Origin: Rhodospirillaceae bacterium
GTDB lineage: Bacteria; Pseudomonadota; Alphaproteobacteria; GCA-2731375
Assembly: GCA_018660265.1 (NCBI GenBank)
Contig: JABJKS010000058.1
Location: 1-64,000, forward strand
DNA: 64,000 nucleotides
Direction: 5' to 3'
Below are positions 48,249 through 57,494 of this stretch, in pieces. The notes below the pieces were generated by a model. That model was not told where the DNA came from and did not search any database. It worked only from the letters and a program-made list of their open reading frames with translations. Position 1 is the stretch's first letter; each line of letters starts with the position of its first letter. The position numbers and the translations under genes were made by a program.

Positions 48249-49664
48249 CTATTGCGCGGCCTCAGCCACTTCCGGCGTTTGCCGCTCTGTGCGCTGTTGT
48301 TTCAACATCTCGGCAATCAGGAATGAAAGCTCCAGACTTTGCGAGGCATTTAAGCGCGGATCGCAATGGGTGTGATAGCGGGAGGCCAATTGTTCCTCAT
48401 CTATCGACTGGGCACCGCCCAGGCATTCCGTCACGTCCTGGCCGGTCATCTCCACATGCACGCCGCCTGCATGGGTGCCTTCTGCCTGATGCACCGCGAA
48501 AAAGCCTTTTACCTCGGCCAGAATACGATCAAAGGGCCGGGTCTTGTAACCGGTCGATGATTTGATGGTGTTGCCGTGCATGGGATCACAGGACCACACG
48601 ACCTTGCGGCCCTCACGCTCAACCGCGCGGACCAGGGGCGGCAATTTGTCCATTACCTGATCATCGCCCATGCGGCAGATCAGGGTCAGGCGACCGGCCT
48701 CGTTTTCAGGGTTCAGGGTATCGATCAGGCGGATCAGATCATCCGTCTCCATTGTCGGGCCGGCCTTCAGGCCCAGGGGATTGTGAATACCCCGGCAATA
48801 TTCAATATGGGCACCATCCGCTTGGCGCGTACGGTCACCGATCCAGACCATATGGGCCGAGGTATCGTACCAACCGCCCGTGCGGGTGATGGTATCTTCC
48901 CGGGTCATGGATTCTTCGTAGTTCAACAACAATGCCTCGTGCGAGGTATAGAAATCCGTTTGGCGCATTTCCGGCACGCTGTCGCCGTTGATGCCGCAGG
49001 CTGCCATGAAATCCAGGGCCTCTGTTATGCGCCCACACAATTCGCCATAGCGGGCCGCGGCCTCGGTGCCGTCAACAAAGCCAAGGTTCCAGCGATGGAT
49101 TTTGTACAGATCCGCATAACCGCCCTGGGCAAAGGCGCGCAGCAGGTTCAGGGTCGCGGCTGCCTGGGAATAGGCGGTCAGCAAACGGTTGGGGTCAGGC
49201 TGGCGGGAAGCATCATCAAAATCGATACCATTGACGATATCACCCCGATAAATCGGCAGTTCGACGCCATCAATAGTTTCCGATGCGCTGGAACGCGGCT
49301 TGGCGAATTGCCCGGCCATGCGACCGACCTTAATCACGGGCACGGCACCGCCAAAGGTCAAAACCACGGCCATCTGCATCAGCACGCGAAAGGTATCGCG
49401 AATGTTGTCGGGATGGAATTCGGCGAAGCTTTCCGCGCAATCCCCGCCCTGCAACAAAAAGCCGTTACCCATGGCCACCTGGGCCAGACGACGGCGCAGG
49501 GCATTGACCTCGCCGGCAAAAACCAGGGGTGGGAAGCTCCGCAGCTTGTCCAATACGCCGTCCAAATGTGCTGCATCGGCATATTCCGGCATTTGCAAGG
49601 CTGTACGTTGCCGCCAGCCGTTCGGTGTCCATTGCGGCGTCGTCTGCGTGGCCATAACTTGCAT
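48249..49664 (-). CDS. Class II 3-deoxy-7-phosphoheptulonate (DAHP) synthase
   Basis: This 471-residue protein is a class II (plant/actinobacterial type) DAHP synthase, first enzyme of the shikimate pathway: '[20 protein letters not shown]', '[20 protein letters not shown]', '[16 protein letters not shown]'-like block (PEP site), '[20 protein letters not shown]', '[20 protein letters not shown]' and '[20 protein letters not shown]'. Class II enzymes are common in alphaproteobacteria. A second Met at 49655 is an alternative start. A 365-residue ORF on the opposite strand is a shadow. Confidence 0.95.
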   Translation of the reverse strand: MQVMATQTTPQWTPNGWRQRTALQMPEYADAAHLDGVLDKLRSFPPLVFAGEVNALRRRLAQVAMGNGFLLQGGDCAESFAEFHPDNIRDTFRVLMQMAVVLTFGGAVPVIKVGRMAGQFAKPRSSASETIDGVELPIYRGDIVNGIDFDDASRQPDPNRLLTAYSQAAATLNLLRAFAQGGYADLYKIHRWNLGFVDGTEAAARYGELCGRITEALDFMAACGINGDSVPEMRQTDFYTSHEALLLNYEESMTREDTITRTGGWYDTSAHMVWIGDRTRQADGAHIEYCRGIHNPLGLKAGPTMETDDLIRLIDTLNPENEAGRLTLICRMGDDQVMDKLPPLVRAVEREGRKVVWSCDPMHGNTIKSSTGYKTRPFDRILAEVKGFFAVHQAEGTHAGGVHVEMTGQDVTECLGGAQSIDEEQLASRYHTHCDPRLNASQSLELSFLIAEMLKQQRTERQTPEVAEAAQ

Positions 49665-49769
49665 CCCAACTAAAAAGAAGGCCTCTATATACGTTAACCT
49701 GTTACGCTTTCCAAGCTTTCAGCGACGATTCGTCCACAGGTTGTTGTTATGAACAATATGGGATCGTGA

Positions 49770-50010
49770 ATGATGCCCCGGCAAACAGGGCCACTATTTC
49801 ACCTCTCCATCCTCGTCGATGATCTGGATCGCCCCCTCTCGCGCCATTTCGGCGTCATCCTGCCTTCGGACGATTGGCAAGCTATGGAAATCCGCCTGAA
49901 AGACAGCAAAACAGGTTTCACGTTATCCACCTCACCTGTCATTCGCGGGCAAAGCAGCGGAAGAACACAACATGGTGCTGCACGATGGCTGCGCCTGAAT
50001 TGAGTAAACG
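49770..50010 (+). pseudogene. Decayed VOC-family (glyoxalase-like) gene
   Basis: The remains begin 'LFHLSILVDDLD', the first strand of a VOC protein. They then jump to 'HFGVILPSDDWQAMEIRLKD', a later block of the same family, so some 40 residues are missing between them. Near the end the frame shifts: the next frame reads 'EEHNMVLHDGCA' and a TGA stop, matching the final conserved strand (E-x-x-x-M-x-L-x-D-x-x-x-A). Deletion, frameshift and stop together show a pseudogene. The rest of the gap around it (49665-50164) is AT-rich promoter DNA for the HD-GYP gene. Confidence 0.75.
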
Positions 50011-50164
50011 GGCATCGTAATTGTGGGCCGTAATCACGCGCGGATACGAAATATATACAAATCCAACAATTTAACGGCACATTAATATCGATATGCAATT
50101 ATAAGACATTGATATTTAGAATAATTCTACTTTTTTGACGACAGCCCGTCAAATGGAGAATATA

Positions 50165-50851
50165 ATGAATACGACAGCAAATGGTACCGTCCTGGCAGGT
50201 GCCGAGAAAGAGCAGCCCCATCGCGGCGGCATGACGAGATCCAGTGTCACGCCAAATAATCGGTTCCTCTACCAGACGATTTCAGCGTTCGCGACGCTTG
50301 TGCAATACAGGGACGCGTATACCTCCGGTCATCAACAGAACGTCAGCGACCTGGCCCGCTCAATCGCAACCGAGCTTGGTTTGAGCCGTAATCAGATTGA
50401 AGGTGTTCGGATCGCGGGAACGTTGCATGATATCGGCAAGATCGCCGTGCCGATGGCGATTCTCGCCAAAGCAGGTCAGCTTAGTGGGGAGGAGTTCAAT
50501 TTGATAAAGACCCACTCCCAGGTCGGCCATGACATTCTCAAGGGCGTGGATTTTCCTTGGCCGGTGGCGGAAGCCATTCTGCAGCACCATGAGCGGCCGG
50601 ACGGCAGCGGCTATCCGCGGGCCTTGGAAGGAGAGGCGGTTATTTTGGAGGCGCGCATCCTAGGGGCCGCCGATACGGTCGATGCGATGGCATCGCATCG
50701 GCCTTACCGACCGGCAAAGGGCATAAAGCACGCGCTGCGGGAGTTAGATGTCGGTGCCGGGTTGCACTACGACCATGCGGTCGTCAAAGCTTGCCGATAT
50801 CTGTTCATGGAAAAGGGCTACAAGCTGTTGAATTCCAACGCCACTATATAG
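50165..50851 (+). CDS. HD-GYP domain protein, probable cyclic-di-GMP phosphodiesterase
   Basis: The protein (228 residues from ATG 50165, behind 'ggagaatata') consists almost only of an HD-GYP domain: 'YRDAYTSGHQQNVSDLARSI', the HD pair in 'IAGTLHDIGKIAVPMAILAK', 'LIKTHSQVGHDILKGVDF', 'AILQHHERPDGSGYPRALEG' and 'RILGAADTVDAMASHRPYRP'. The GYP signature is 'GSGYP'. It hydrolyses cyclic di-GMP, lowering its level and favouring motility. It has no receiver or sensor domain. The upstream 130 bases are AT-rich and likely its promoter. Confidence 0.92.
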   Translation: MNTTANGTVLAGAEKEQPHRGGMTRSSVTPNNRFLYQTISAFATLVQYRDAYTSGHQQNVSDLARSIATELGLSRNQIEGVRIAGTLHDIGKIAVPMAILAKAGQLSGEEFNLIKTHSQVGHDILKGVDFPWPVAEAILQHHERPDGSGYPRALEGEAVILEARILGAADTVDAMASHRPYRPAKGIKHALRELDVGAGLHYDHAVVKACRYLFMEKGYKLLNSNATI

Positions 50852-50856
50852 GCGCA

Positions 50857-50920
50857 GCGATCTAAGCGATTGGTTTAATTGCCGTACCAGAACGGAACTG
50901 GGCATATTTGAGTTAAAGGC
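50857..50920 (+). repeat. Dispersed palindromic element, copy C (partial)
   Basis: The block 'gcgatctaagcgattggttt' continues into 'aattgccg', nearly identical to 'gcgatctaagtgattggttc' plus 'aattgctcg' of copy D, and 'gggcatatttgagttaaagg' follows at similar spacing. The first arm is missing. It begins five bases after the HD-GYP stop. Confidence 0.65.
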
Positions 50921-50983
50921 ACACTAGGATGGGTCGCATTCAATTGCGACGTGGCCCGCAAGAACAGCGAGGAGCACAAATTC

Positions 50984-51514
50984 ATGTTGAGAACAATACT
51001 CGTGGCGACCGACGGCTCCAGACATGCTCAAAAAGCATTGTCATTGGCAAGCAGCCTAGCCGAGAAATATGGTGCGCAATTGATACTTGCCCATATTCTT
51101 TTGACGGATGCGCGGCCTGAAACCCTGCGTAAGCTAGCCAACCGCCGTCATTTGTCGGTAAAGCAGCGTGATCTGCTCGACAACTACGATGCAGGTTTCC
51201 GGCTGGAGGCCGCAGCCAGCAAAGTGATCGGCTTTCTCACGGTTCCACCGCCTCGCGAACTTGTCGAAGCGATCAGTCGGCAAATTATGGATAGGGCCAG
51301 AAAATTCGTCGCCAAGAGGGGCGTTAAGAAAATCGTCCCCGTCATGGTCGAAGGCGATCCGGCAGAGGCAATTCTTGACTTGGCTGCTAGGCACAAAGCT
51401 AGCATGATCGTGATGGGCAGCCGGGGCTTGAGTGATGTCAAAGGCTTATTGTTAGGTAGCACTTCCCACAAGGTTAATGCGCAGGCAGGTTGCACCTGCG
51501 TTTCGGTAAAATAG
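50984..51514 (+). CDS. Universal stress protein (UspA family)
   Basis: The protein (176 residues from ATG 50984) is a single Usp domain: 'MLRTILVATDGSRHAQKALS' with the first nucleotide contact, and the ATP-binding end 'ASMIVMGSRGLSDVKGLLLG' (G-2x-G-9x-G-S type). This form usually binds ATP and helps survival under stress. A roughly 40-residue insertion in the middle ('FRLEAAASKVIGFLTVPPPR') is longer than in UspA. The site 'gcgaggagcac' lies before this ATG; the ORF-track start is not supported. It has its own promoter after repeat copy C. Confidence 0.9.
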   Translation: MLRTILVATDGSRHAQKALSLASSLAEKYGAQLILAHILLTDARPETLRKLANRRHLSVKQRDLLDNYDAGFRLEAAASKVIGFLTVPPPRELVEAISRQIMDRARKFVAKRGVKKIVPVMVEGDPAEAILDLAARHKASMIVMGSRGLSDVKGLLLGSTSHKVNAQAGCTCVSVK

Positions 51515-51813
51515 GCAATACAAAACTCTGCCTAAACGCCGCGTCACGGTAATACAATCCATCAGGAGTTCAGCGCCACGGGAGGCCCCCAGGTCGAAAT
51601 CGAGCCGCCAGGCCGACGATTTTCCGCGTCCCGATTTGGTCACGCCCTTGGCTGGCTGATAGTTGGCTGGCTGATAGATCGTTGCCTTTGCACTCACGTG
51701 GTAACGCCCGGCATAAAGTCTTTACGGGCCCGGGTGCAAACCGCGCTGGGCCATATGCCATGGACAGGACGCGGATAATAGCCCAACATCGGGTGACGCA
51801 CGGCGTAGTGGTA
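51515..51813. other. Gap before the NtaA-type monooxygenase, with a 15-base tandem repeat
   Basis: No gene is supported here. The unit 'ttggctggctgatag' is repeated twice in tandem (51648-51662 and 51663-51677). The ORF track extends the next gene back to 51682, but those residues are not in family. Confidence 0.6.
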
Positions 51814-53148
51814 ATGATGAGTAAATCTATGGCAAGAAAAAAGATGCATCTGGCGCAGTTCCTGGTGCATGGGCCGACCTATCACAGCCTGGCCATGTGG
51901 CGGCACCCGGAAACGGCGGCGCGGAACTATGACTGGACCCAGCCGGAGCTGTACCAGCACATCGCCCAAGTTTGCGAGCGGGGCAAGTTCGACATGGTCT
52001 TTTTCGCCGACCTGAACTACATCTCCGACACGTTTCGCAACAGCCTGGAACCGGCCCTGCGTTATGCCGCCCAGGCCCCCGAGCATGACCCCATCCCGTT
52101 GATTACATCCATGGCGGCGGTGACCAGCCATGTGGGTCTGGGGGCGACCTTTTCGGTCAGCCATCACAATCCGTTCTATGCTGCGCGCCTGTGGGCCACC
52201 CTGGATCATCTGACCAAGGGCCGGGCTGCCTGGAACGTGGTGACATCCCTGAACCATAACCAGGCCGCCAACTACGGCGAAGAGCGCGCGGATACCGACA
52301 GCCGCTATGACCGGGCCCATGAATTCGTCGAGGTCTGCCAGAAACTCTGGCAAAGCTGGGATGAAGACGCCGTGGTGATGGACCGGGAAAATGCCATCTT
52401 CGCCGATGCCAACAAGGTCCACCGTATCGAGCACCAGGGCGAATTCTTTAAATCCCGCGGCCCGCTGAACGTGGTCCGCTCGCGCCATGGCGGCCCCCCC
52501 ATTATTCAGGCCGGCACCTCGCCCAAGGGCATGGACCTGGCAGCAAAATACGCCGACGCGATCTTTGCCATACAGCCCCGTGTTGAAAATGCCGCCGAAT
52601 ACTACACCGCCGTTAAGGGACGTATGGAAGGTTTCGGGCGGCGGCCGGAAGACTGCAAAATCCTGTTCGGTATGCAGCCGATCATCGGCGCCAGCGAGGC
52701 GGAGGCGGTGGAGAAACAGGAACTGCACAATTCCCTGATGCCCCTTGATGGCGGCATGACGATCCTGTCGTCGCACATGGATTTCGATCTTTCAAAGCTG
52801 GACCCGAACGAAAAGATAGCAGAGCGGACGGAGCCTGAATTGCAACGCATGCACAGCCGCTTTCTGAAGCCTTCGGGCGAATCCATGACTGTGGCCGAAG
52901 TGGCCCAGCGCCACGGTGAAGGCGTCAGCCTGCCGCAGTTCGTCGGCACGCCGGAGGCCATCGTCGACCAGATGGAGGCCTATATAGACGTGGTCGGCGG
53001 CGACGGCTTCATGATATCGCCCATCTATTGCCCCGGCGCGATCGAGGAATTCGTCGATCAGGTGGTGCCTGAGTTACAACGGCGCGGCCTGTTCCGCACC
53101 GACTATGCCGGTACCACCCAGCGCGACCACCTTGGACAATATGACTAA
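51814..53148 (+). CDS. LLM-class flavin monooxygenase (NtaA/SnaA/DszA subfamily)
   Basis: The protein (444 residues from ATG 51814; ATG 51817 or 51829 also possible) belongs to the NtaA/SnaA/DszA branch of LLM flavoproteins: 'MHLAQFLVHGPTYHSLAMWR', 'LYQHIAQVCERGKFDMVFFA', 'GLGATFSVSHHNPFYAARLW', 'GRAAWNVVTSLNHNQAANYG' and 'HRIEHQGEFFKSRGPLNVVR'. These enzymes use reduced FMN from a partner reductase to oxidise aminopolycarboxylates, alkanesulfonates or sulfur heterocycles. No partner reductase is adjacent. It is convergent with the Lpd-like gene. This is the third LLM flavoprotein in the window. Confidence 0.92.
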   Translation: MMSKSMARKKMHLAQFLVHGPTYHSLAMWRHPETAARNYDWTQPELYQHIAQVCERGKFDMVFFADLNYISDTFRNSLEPALRYAAQAPEHDPIPLITSMAAVTSHVGLGATFSVSHHNPFYAARLWATLDHLTKGRAAWNVVTSLNHNQAANYGEERADTDSRYDRAHEFVEVCQKLWQSWDEDAVVMDRENAIFADANKVHRIEHQGEFFKSRGPLNVVRSRHGGPPIIQAGTSPKGMDLAAKYADAIFAIQPRVENAAEYYTAVKGRMEGFGRRPEDCKILFGMQPIIGASEAEAVEKQELHNSLMPLDGGMTILSSHMDFDLSKLDPNEKIAERTEPELQRMHSRFLKPSGESMTVAEVAQRHGEGVSLPQFVGTPEAIVDQMEAYIDVVGGDGFMISPIYCPGAIEEFVDQVVPELQRRGLFRTDYAGTTQRDHLGQYD

Positions 53149-53212
53149 AGCAATTTGATGACAGTTTGCTCTGGGTAAAGTGGCGTTACGGTGCCATATG
53201 TGGACGACCTTA

Positions 53213-54625
53213 TTACAGCGGTTTCAGATCAGCCAACATGGTTGGAATTAGCTCGCTGACCGTGGGATGGGTATGCATGGCGCGCTGTATCACGGTGTAG
53301 GGCGCATCCGCGTACATGATATCCAGTAAACTATGGATAATCTCATCCCCGCCAATGCCCAGGATCGCGGCACCGAGAATGCGTTTGGTTTCGGCATCAA
53401 TAAAAACCTGCATGAAGCCCTGGGTCTCGCTGCGTTCACGGGCCCGGCCAACCCGCGCCATCATCATCTTGCCCGTTAACGCCGGTCGTCCGGAGGCCCG
53501 AACCTCAGCCTCCGTCATGCCAACCCGGCCCAACGGCGGATCGATGAACAAACCATAGGCCATGATCCGGTCGGAGACGCGTCTGGGATCGTTGTCAAAC
53601 ATATTGGCGGCAAGAATTTCATAATCATTGTAGGAGGTATGGGTAAAGGCGCCCCGGCCATTGGCATCACCAATCTCCCAAATGCCCGGCACATTGGTGG
53701 CCAGCTGGTCATCCACCGTGATAAAGCCGCGCCGGTCGGTTTCGACACCGGCGGCGGCCAGTCCCAGGTCGTCCGTGTTGGGTATGCGACCCACCGCCAA
53801 CAGGACATGGGAGCCGACAATTTCTTCGTTACCGTTTTCGTCGCTGCTGTTGTCACCAGATCCGCCACTGGGTGTGCAGCTGGCACTGACCACCACTTTT
53901 CCATCGCGCTTGGCGAAGGCAACGCATTCTGCCTGCAGCCTGATCTCTATGCCTTCATTCTCCAGAATATCCTTAACCGCTTCCGAGACCTCCGGATCAT
54001 CCCTTGGTATCAGGCGGTCGCCTTTTTGTATTACGGTGACACGGCTGCCAAAGCGGCGATAGATTTGCGCGAATTCCAGGCCGATGTAACTACCGCCGAC
54101 GATGATCAGATGCTCCGGCAGAAAATCCACGTCCATGATATTGGAATTGGTAAAATAGTCGATCTCGTCGATGCCCGGCATTTCCGGCACCAGGGCACGG
54201 CCGCCGACGTTGAGGATGATCTTTTCCGCTTCCAGCAGCGCGCCATTGACCCGCACCGTATTGGCGCTTTCCAGACGGCCATGACCTTCATAGACGGAAA
54301 GGTTGTCCATGTTCTTCATCCAGTTGGTCACGCCCTGGTTGGATTGCTGAACGATAACGTCCTTGCGCGCCTTGACGGCCTTCATATCCACCTTGATCTC
54401 GCCCTCAATGACAACGCCGAATTCTCCGCCGCGCCGCGCCATATAGGCGGCGCGGGCACTGGCGACCAGGGTCTTGGTGGGAATGCAGCCCACGTTGACG
54501 CAAGTGCCGCCGAACAGCTTGCGTTCAATTATTGCGACCTTCAGACCTTCGCCGGTCATTCGTTGCGCCATGGACGGCCCCGCCTGCCCAGTACCGATGA
54601 TGATCGCGTCAAATTTCTCAGCCAT
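53213..54625 (-). CDS. Pyridine nucleotide-disulfide oxidoreductase (dihydrolipoamide dehydrogenase/mercuric reductase-like)
   Basis: The protein (470 residues from ATG 54625) has the FAD site 'DAIIIGTGQAGPSMAQRMTG', the redox disulfide 'GGTCVNVGCIPTKTLVASAR', the NAD region 'LIIVGGSYIGLEFAQIYRRF', 'VLLAVGRIPNTDDLGLAAAG' and the dimer-interface catalytic pair in 'AMHTHPTVSELIPTM'. It transfers electrons between NAD(P)H and a disulfide or other acceptor. It has no lipoyl enzyme partner nearby, so its acceptor is unknown. A Ser/Gly/Asn/Glu-rich insertion ('SGGSGDNSSDENGNEE') sits at about residue 252. The ORF-track start adds 20 residues ahead of the strong site 'gggggagccgag'. Confidence 0.9.
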   Translation of the reverse strand: MAEKFDAIIIGTGQAGPSMAQRMTGEGLKVAIIERKLFGGTCVNVGCIPTKTLVASARAAYMARRGGEFGVVIEGEIKVDMKAVKARKDVIVQQSNQGVTNWMKNMDNLSVYEGHGRLESANTVRVNGALLEAEKIILNVGGRALVPEMPGIDEIDYFTNSNIMDVDFLPEHLIIVGGSYIGLEFAQIYRRFGSRVTVIQKGDRLIPRDDPEVSEAVKDILENEGIEIRLQAECVAFAKRDGKVVVSASCTPSGGSGDNSSDENGNEEIVGSHVLLAVGRIPNTDDLGLAAAGVETDRRGFITVDDQLATNVPGIWEIGDANGRGAFTHTSYNDYEILAANMFDNDPRRVSDRIMAYGLFIDPPLGRVGMTEAEVRASGRPALTGKMMMARVGRARERSETQGFMQVFIDAETKRILGAAILGIGGDEIIHSLLDIMYADAPYTVIQRAMHTHPTVSELIPTMLADLKPL

Positions 54626-55030
54626 GTCTCGGCTCCCCCGTTTTGCGCCGTAAAAATTTCCGGCGACCCCCAATTTCTGAAACAAAGTCTAAAACGCGCC
54701 ATATAGGGTTGATAGGCCGAACTGGCTCTATTTATCGGCTGTTCATAACAATACTGTGATAGCGCTCCCTAAAGACCGTGCGTCAGGCGCGAAGTCTCAG
54801 GCTGCGCGTCGAGTTTTTCCCGGCCTATCGACCTATAATTTGTCCTCGGAATTGTTCGTCGAAAACGGGTTAGCGAGGGAAAATTTTTGCCATCAAAACT
54901 TACATCCTGTTGCACCGATTATGAGCCCCGATGGTGGAAAATTATTAAGATCTGTCAGGCATGGTGATTTCTGTTTAGCGGCCTAGTTGAAATGGTGGCG
55001 CAACGGTAAACGGACATACAAGGCCAATTC
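54626..55030. other. Gene-free stretch between the Lpd-like gene and the sensor kinase
   Basis: This divergent gap of 405 bases holds the promoters of both neighbours. The 76-residue ORF at 54756-54986 shows no coding character. The 12-mer 'gacctataattt' occurs here (54830) and again before the metallophosphoesterase gene (57433), so it may be a shared regulatory element or promoter part. Confidence 0.5.
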
Positions 55031-57352
55031 ATGACGCAGCAACGCATTATTCTATTTTTCATTCTGGCTGCGGTAGCCGTTTCGGGAAATTATGCAAATG
55101 TTCCCCTGTTTTTCTCCGTCAGTTTCATCTTTGGCTCCGTCGCCGCGCTGATTGCGGTCCGCCTGCTTGGTGTTATCCCGGGCACTCTCGTTGCGGCGAT
55201 CGGCGGGGCCTATACCTGGATTATCTGGGGCCACCCATATGCGATGATCATCTTCACGCTTGAGGCGTTGGTGGTGGGTCTGCTTTTGCCACGGATAGAG
55301 AAGATCGCCCTGGCCGACACGATTTTTTGGATTTTCATCGGTAGTCCTTTGGTGTTTTTGTTTTATCGCGTGCAGATGGACATGCCGGAAAGTGCTGTAG
55401 CTCTTATTGCCATCAAGCAGCCTGTAAATGGTATTTTCAATGCCGTTTTGGCGGCGTTTGCCTTGATGGCGGTGCGTTTGTGGCTACCCTGGCTGGCGAT
55501 GGCTGCTCAAAGGCGCATTCGGGTTTCTTCTCTGGTCTTCAACGTCCTGTTGCTGTTGACCCTGGTCGCAGGCACCGCGCCGATCATATTCAATAGCTAT
55601 CAGATCCTTGAGGATGAGGAATTGGCGGCCAGTCACGATCTGGAAGATACTGCACAATGGATTTCCGGTCTGCTCCAGGTGAGACGCGACGGCAACGACA
55701 TTGCGCAGAGTGTCGAAAGTTTCGCGGCGATGATGCCAGACGGGGACGCGCTTCATTTTGCGCTCCTCGGTCCGGGAGATGTGGCGTTAGCCCAACATGG
55801 CCAGGTCAAAAGCCTCGGCAAAAATGGATCGCTCAGGAAAAGCGAACGGGGGCTGACGATCTGGCAGCCGAATGGCCAGATGGCCTCCATGTCGCGATGG
55901 CGCAACAGCCGCTACATTCACCGGGTGCGTCTGGAACGTACCGAACCCGCCATGACCCTGTTACTGGAAACCAATGCCAGCTCCATAATTGAGCGAATGG
56001 ATTTTCAGCATTTTCAATCGCTTCTCTATATTGCCATTCTTGTCGGTGTTGCCTTGTCGTTGTCCCTGGTTTTAAGCACGTTGGTAACGCGACCGATCAG
56101 CGCGCTGGCGGCACTTGGCACGCGGATCGCGAACCAAGTGGTTGAAACCCCAATTCCAAACGTGAATTTTCCGGATAGCTTTGTTCGCGAGTACGATGAT
56201 CTTTCTCGCTCGCTGAAAAACATGACCGGGGATCTGGCCATGAGTTATAGCGAGTTGCGCGCCATCAAGGAGAACCTGGAAGAAATTGTCGAAGTGCGCA
56301 CAAATGAACTGCGTTACCTCTCGATGGTGGCGAGCCAAACCACGAACGGCGTTATCATCACTGATGCCAAGGGCGTGACTACGTGGGTCAACGACAGTTT
56401 TGTCGAGATTTCCGGCTACACGTCCGATGAAATCATCGGTAAACGGCCCGGTGATCTGCTGCAAGGGCCTGACACCGCCATTGAGTCCATCTCAGTAATG
56501 CGTCAGGCTTTGGCCGACTGCATTCCCTTCAACATTGAAGTGATCAACTATTCGAAAACGGGTGCGCCCTATTGGATCGAGATCATGTGCAACCCCGTCA
56601 AGGACGAGCAAGGGCATCACACCGGGTTCATCGCCATTGAAACCGACATCAGCGAGCGCAAGAATATTGAGCGGGTAAAGGATGAATTCATCTCTACCGT
56701 GAGCCATGAACTACGCACGCCTCTGACCGCCATTAAAGGATCCATTGGCCTGTTGTGTTCCGGCGCAATAGCAGAGCTGCCAAACAAGGCGCAATCCCTG
56801 GCGGATATGGCGTACAAAAACACCAATCATCTTGTCGCGCTCGTTAACGATATTTTGGACATTGAAAAACTGGGGACCGATCAGATGACGTTCGATTTCC
56901 AGCCTACGGATTTGACGACCCTGGTGAAGGAGGCCATCGCCGACAACCAAGGTTACGCCGATGAATACAGTGTGCAGTTCCAGTTGGGCGACACCGAAGG
57001 CGTTCAGGTTAACTGTGACCCCAGGCGAATGAAACAGGTGTTGGCCAATCTTCTGTCAAACGCGGCAAAATTCTCTGATAAGGATGGGACCGTGAAGGTT
57101 TCGGTCCATCGTCAGGACGTCTTTGCCCGTTTGTCGGTATCTGACCACGGCGTGGGCATTCCCGAAGGGTTTCACGATAAGGTCTTCGACCGCTTCACGC
57201 AGTCGGATTCATCAGATACCCGAAAAGTTGGCGGTACAGGGTTGGGCCTCAACATTTCGCAAAAAATTGTCGAGAGGCACGGAGGTACCATCGGGTTCGA
57301 CAGCACGCCCGGTGTCGGCACCACGTTTCAGGTGGAATTGCCTGTTCTGTAG
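55031..57352 (+). CDS. Membrane sensor histidine kinase with PAS domain
   Basis: The 773-residue protein has at least five N-terminal membrane helices (residues about 5-185), a periplasmic-type region, a further membrane helix ('LLYIAILVGVALSLSLVLST') with a HAMP-like linker, then a PAS domain (about 430-545; 'ASQTTNGVIITDAKGVTTWV', 'YTSDEIIGKRPGDLLQGPDT'). The kinase core follows: 'FISTVSHELRTPLTAIKGSI' with the phospho-His, N-box 'VLANLLSNAAKFS', G1 'VSDHGVGIPEG' and G2 'GGTGLGLNIS'. The PAS resembles LOV domains but has no photo-active Cys. There is no adjacent response regulator. The signal and partner are unknown. Confidence 0.93.
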   Translation: MTQQRIILFFILAAVAVSGNYANVPLFFSVSFIFGSVAALIAVRLLGVIPGTLVAAIGGAYTWIIWGHPYAMIIFTLEALVVGLLLPRIEKIALADTIFWIFIGSPLVFLFYRVQMDMPESAVALIAIKQPVNGIFNAVLAAFALMAVRLWLPWLAMAAQRRIRVSSLVFNVLLLLTLVAGTAPIIFNSYQILEDEELAASHDLEDTAQWISGLLQVRRDGNDIAQSVESFAAMMPDGDALHFALLGPGDVALAQHGQVKSLGKNGSLRKSERGLTIWQPNGQMASMSRWRNSRYIHRVRLERTEPAMTLLLETNASSIIERMDFQHFQSLLYIAILVGVALSLSLVLSTLVTRPISALAALGTRIANQVVETPIPNVNFPDSFVREYDDLSRSLKNMTGDLAMSYSELRAIKENLEEIVEVRTNELRYLSMVASQTTNGVIITDAKGVTTWVNDSFVEISGYTSDEIIGKRPGDLLQGPDTAIESISVMRQALADCIPFNIEVINYSKTGAPYWIEIMCNPVKDEQGHHTGFIAIETDISERKNIERVKDEFISTVSHELRTPLTAIKGSIGLLCSGAIAELPNKAQSLADMAYKNTNHLVALVNDILDIEKLGTDQMTFDFQPTDLTTLVKEAIADNQGYADEYSVQFQLGDTEGVQVNCDPRRMKQVLANLLSNAAKFSDKDGTVKVSVHRQDVFARLSVSDHGVGIPEGFHDKVFDRFTQSDSSDTRKVGGTGLGLNISQKIVERHGGTIGFDSTPGVGTTFQVELPVL

Positions 57353-57494
57353 GGTGTATCTGCGGGAGATAAAAATTCAAGTTACGATGAACAGTTGCCT
57401 AAATTCTGCTGGCGGCCTTTTTGAGATCTGTTGACCTATAATTTTTCAGCGCCACAATGTCGGTGAACGATATTGAAGAAGCAATAGGCCAGCC

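Noticed and set aside
48576-49673. 365-residue plus-strand ORF across the DAHP synthase gene
   Set aside because: Fully antisense to a clear class II DAHP synthase; no recognisable motif.
53149-53180. Short inverted repeat agcaa...ttgct between convergent genes
   Set aside because: Five-base arms only and no T-run; not enough for a terminator, and too little similarity to count as a fifth repeat copy.
53639-54706. 355-residue plus-strand ORF across the Lpd-like gene
   Set aside because: Antisense shadow of a canonical flavoprotein gene.
54756-54986. 76-residue ORF in the gap before the sensor kinase
   Set aside because: No ribosome-binding site, family similarity or coding character; kept as promoter DNA.
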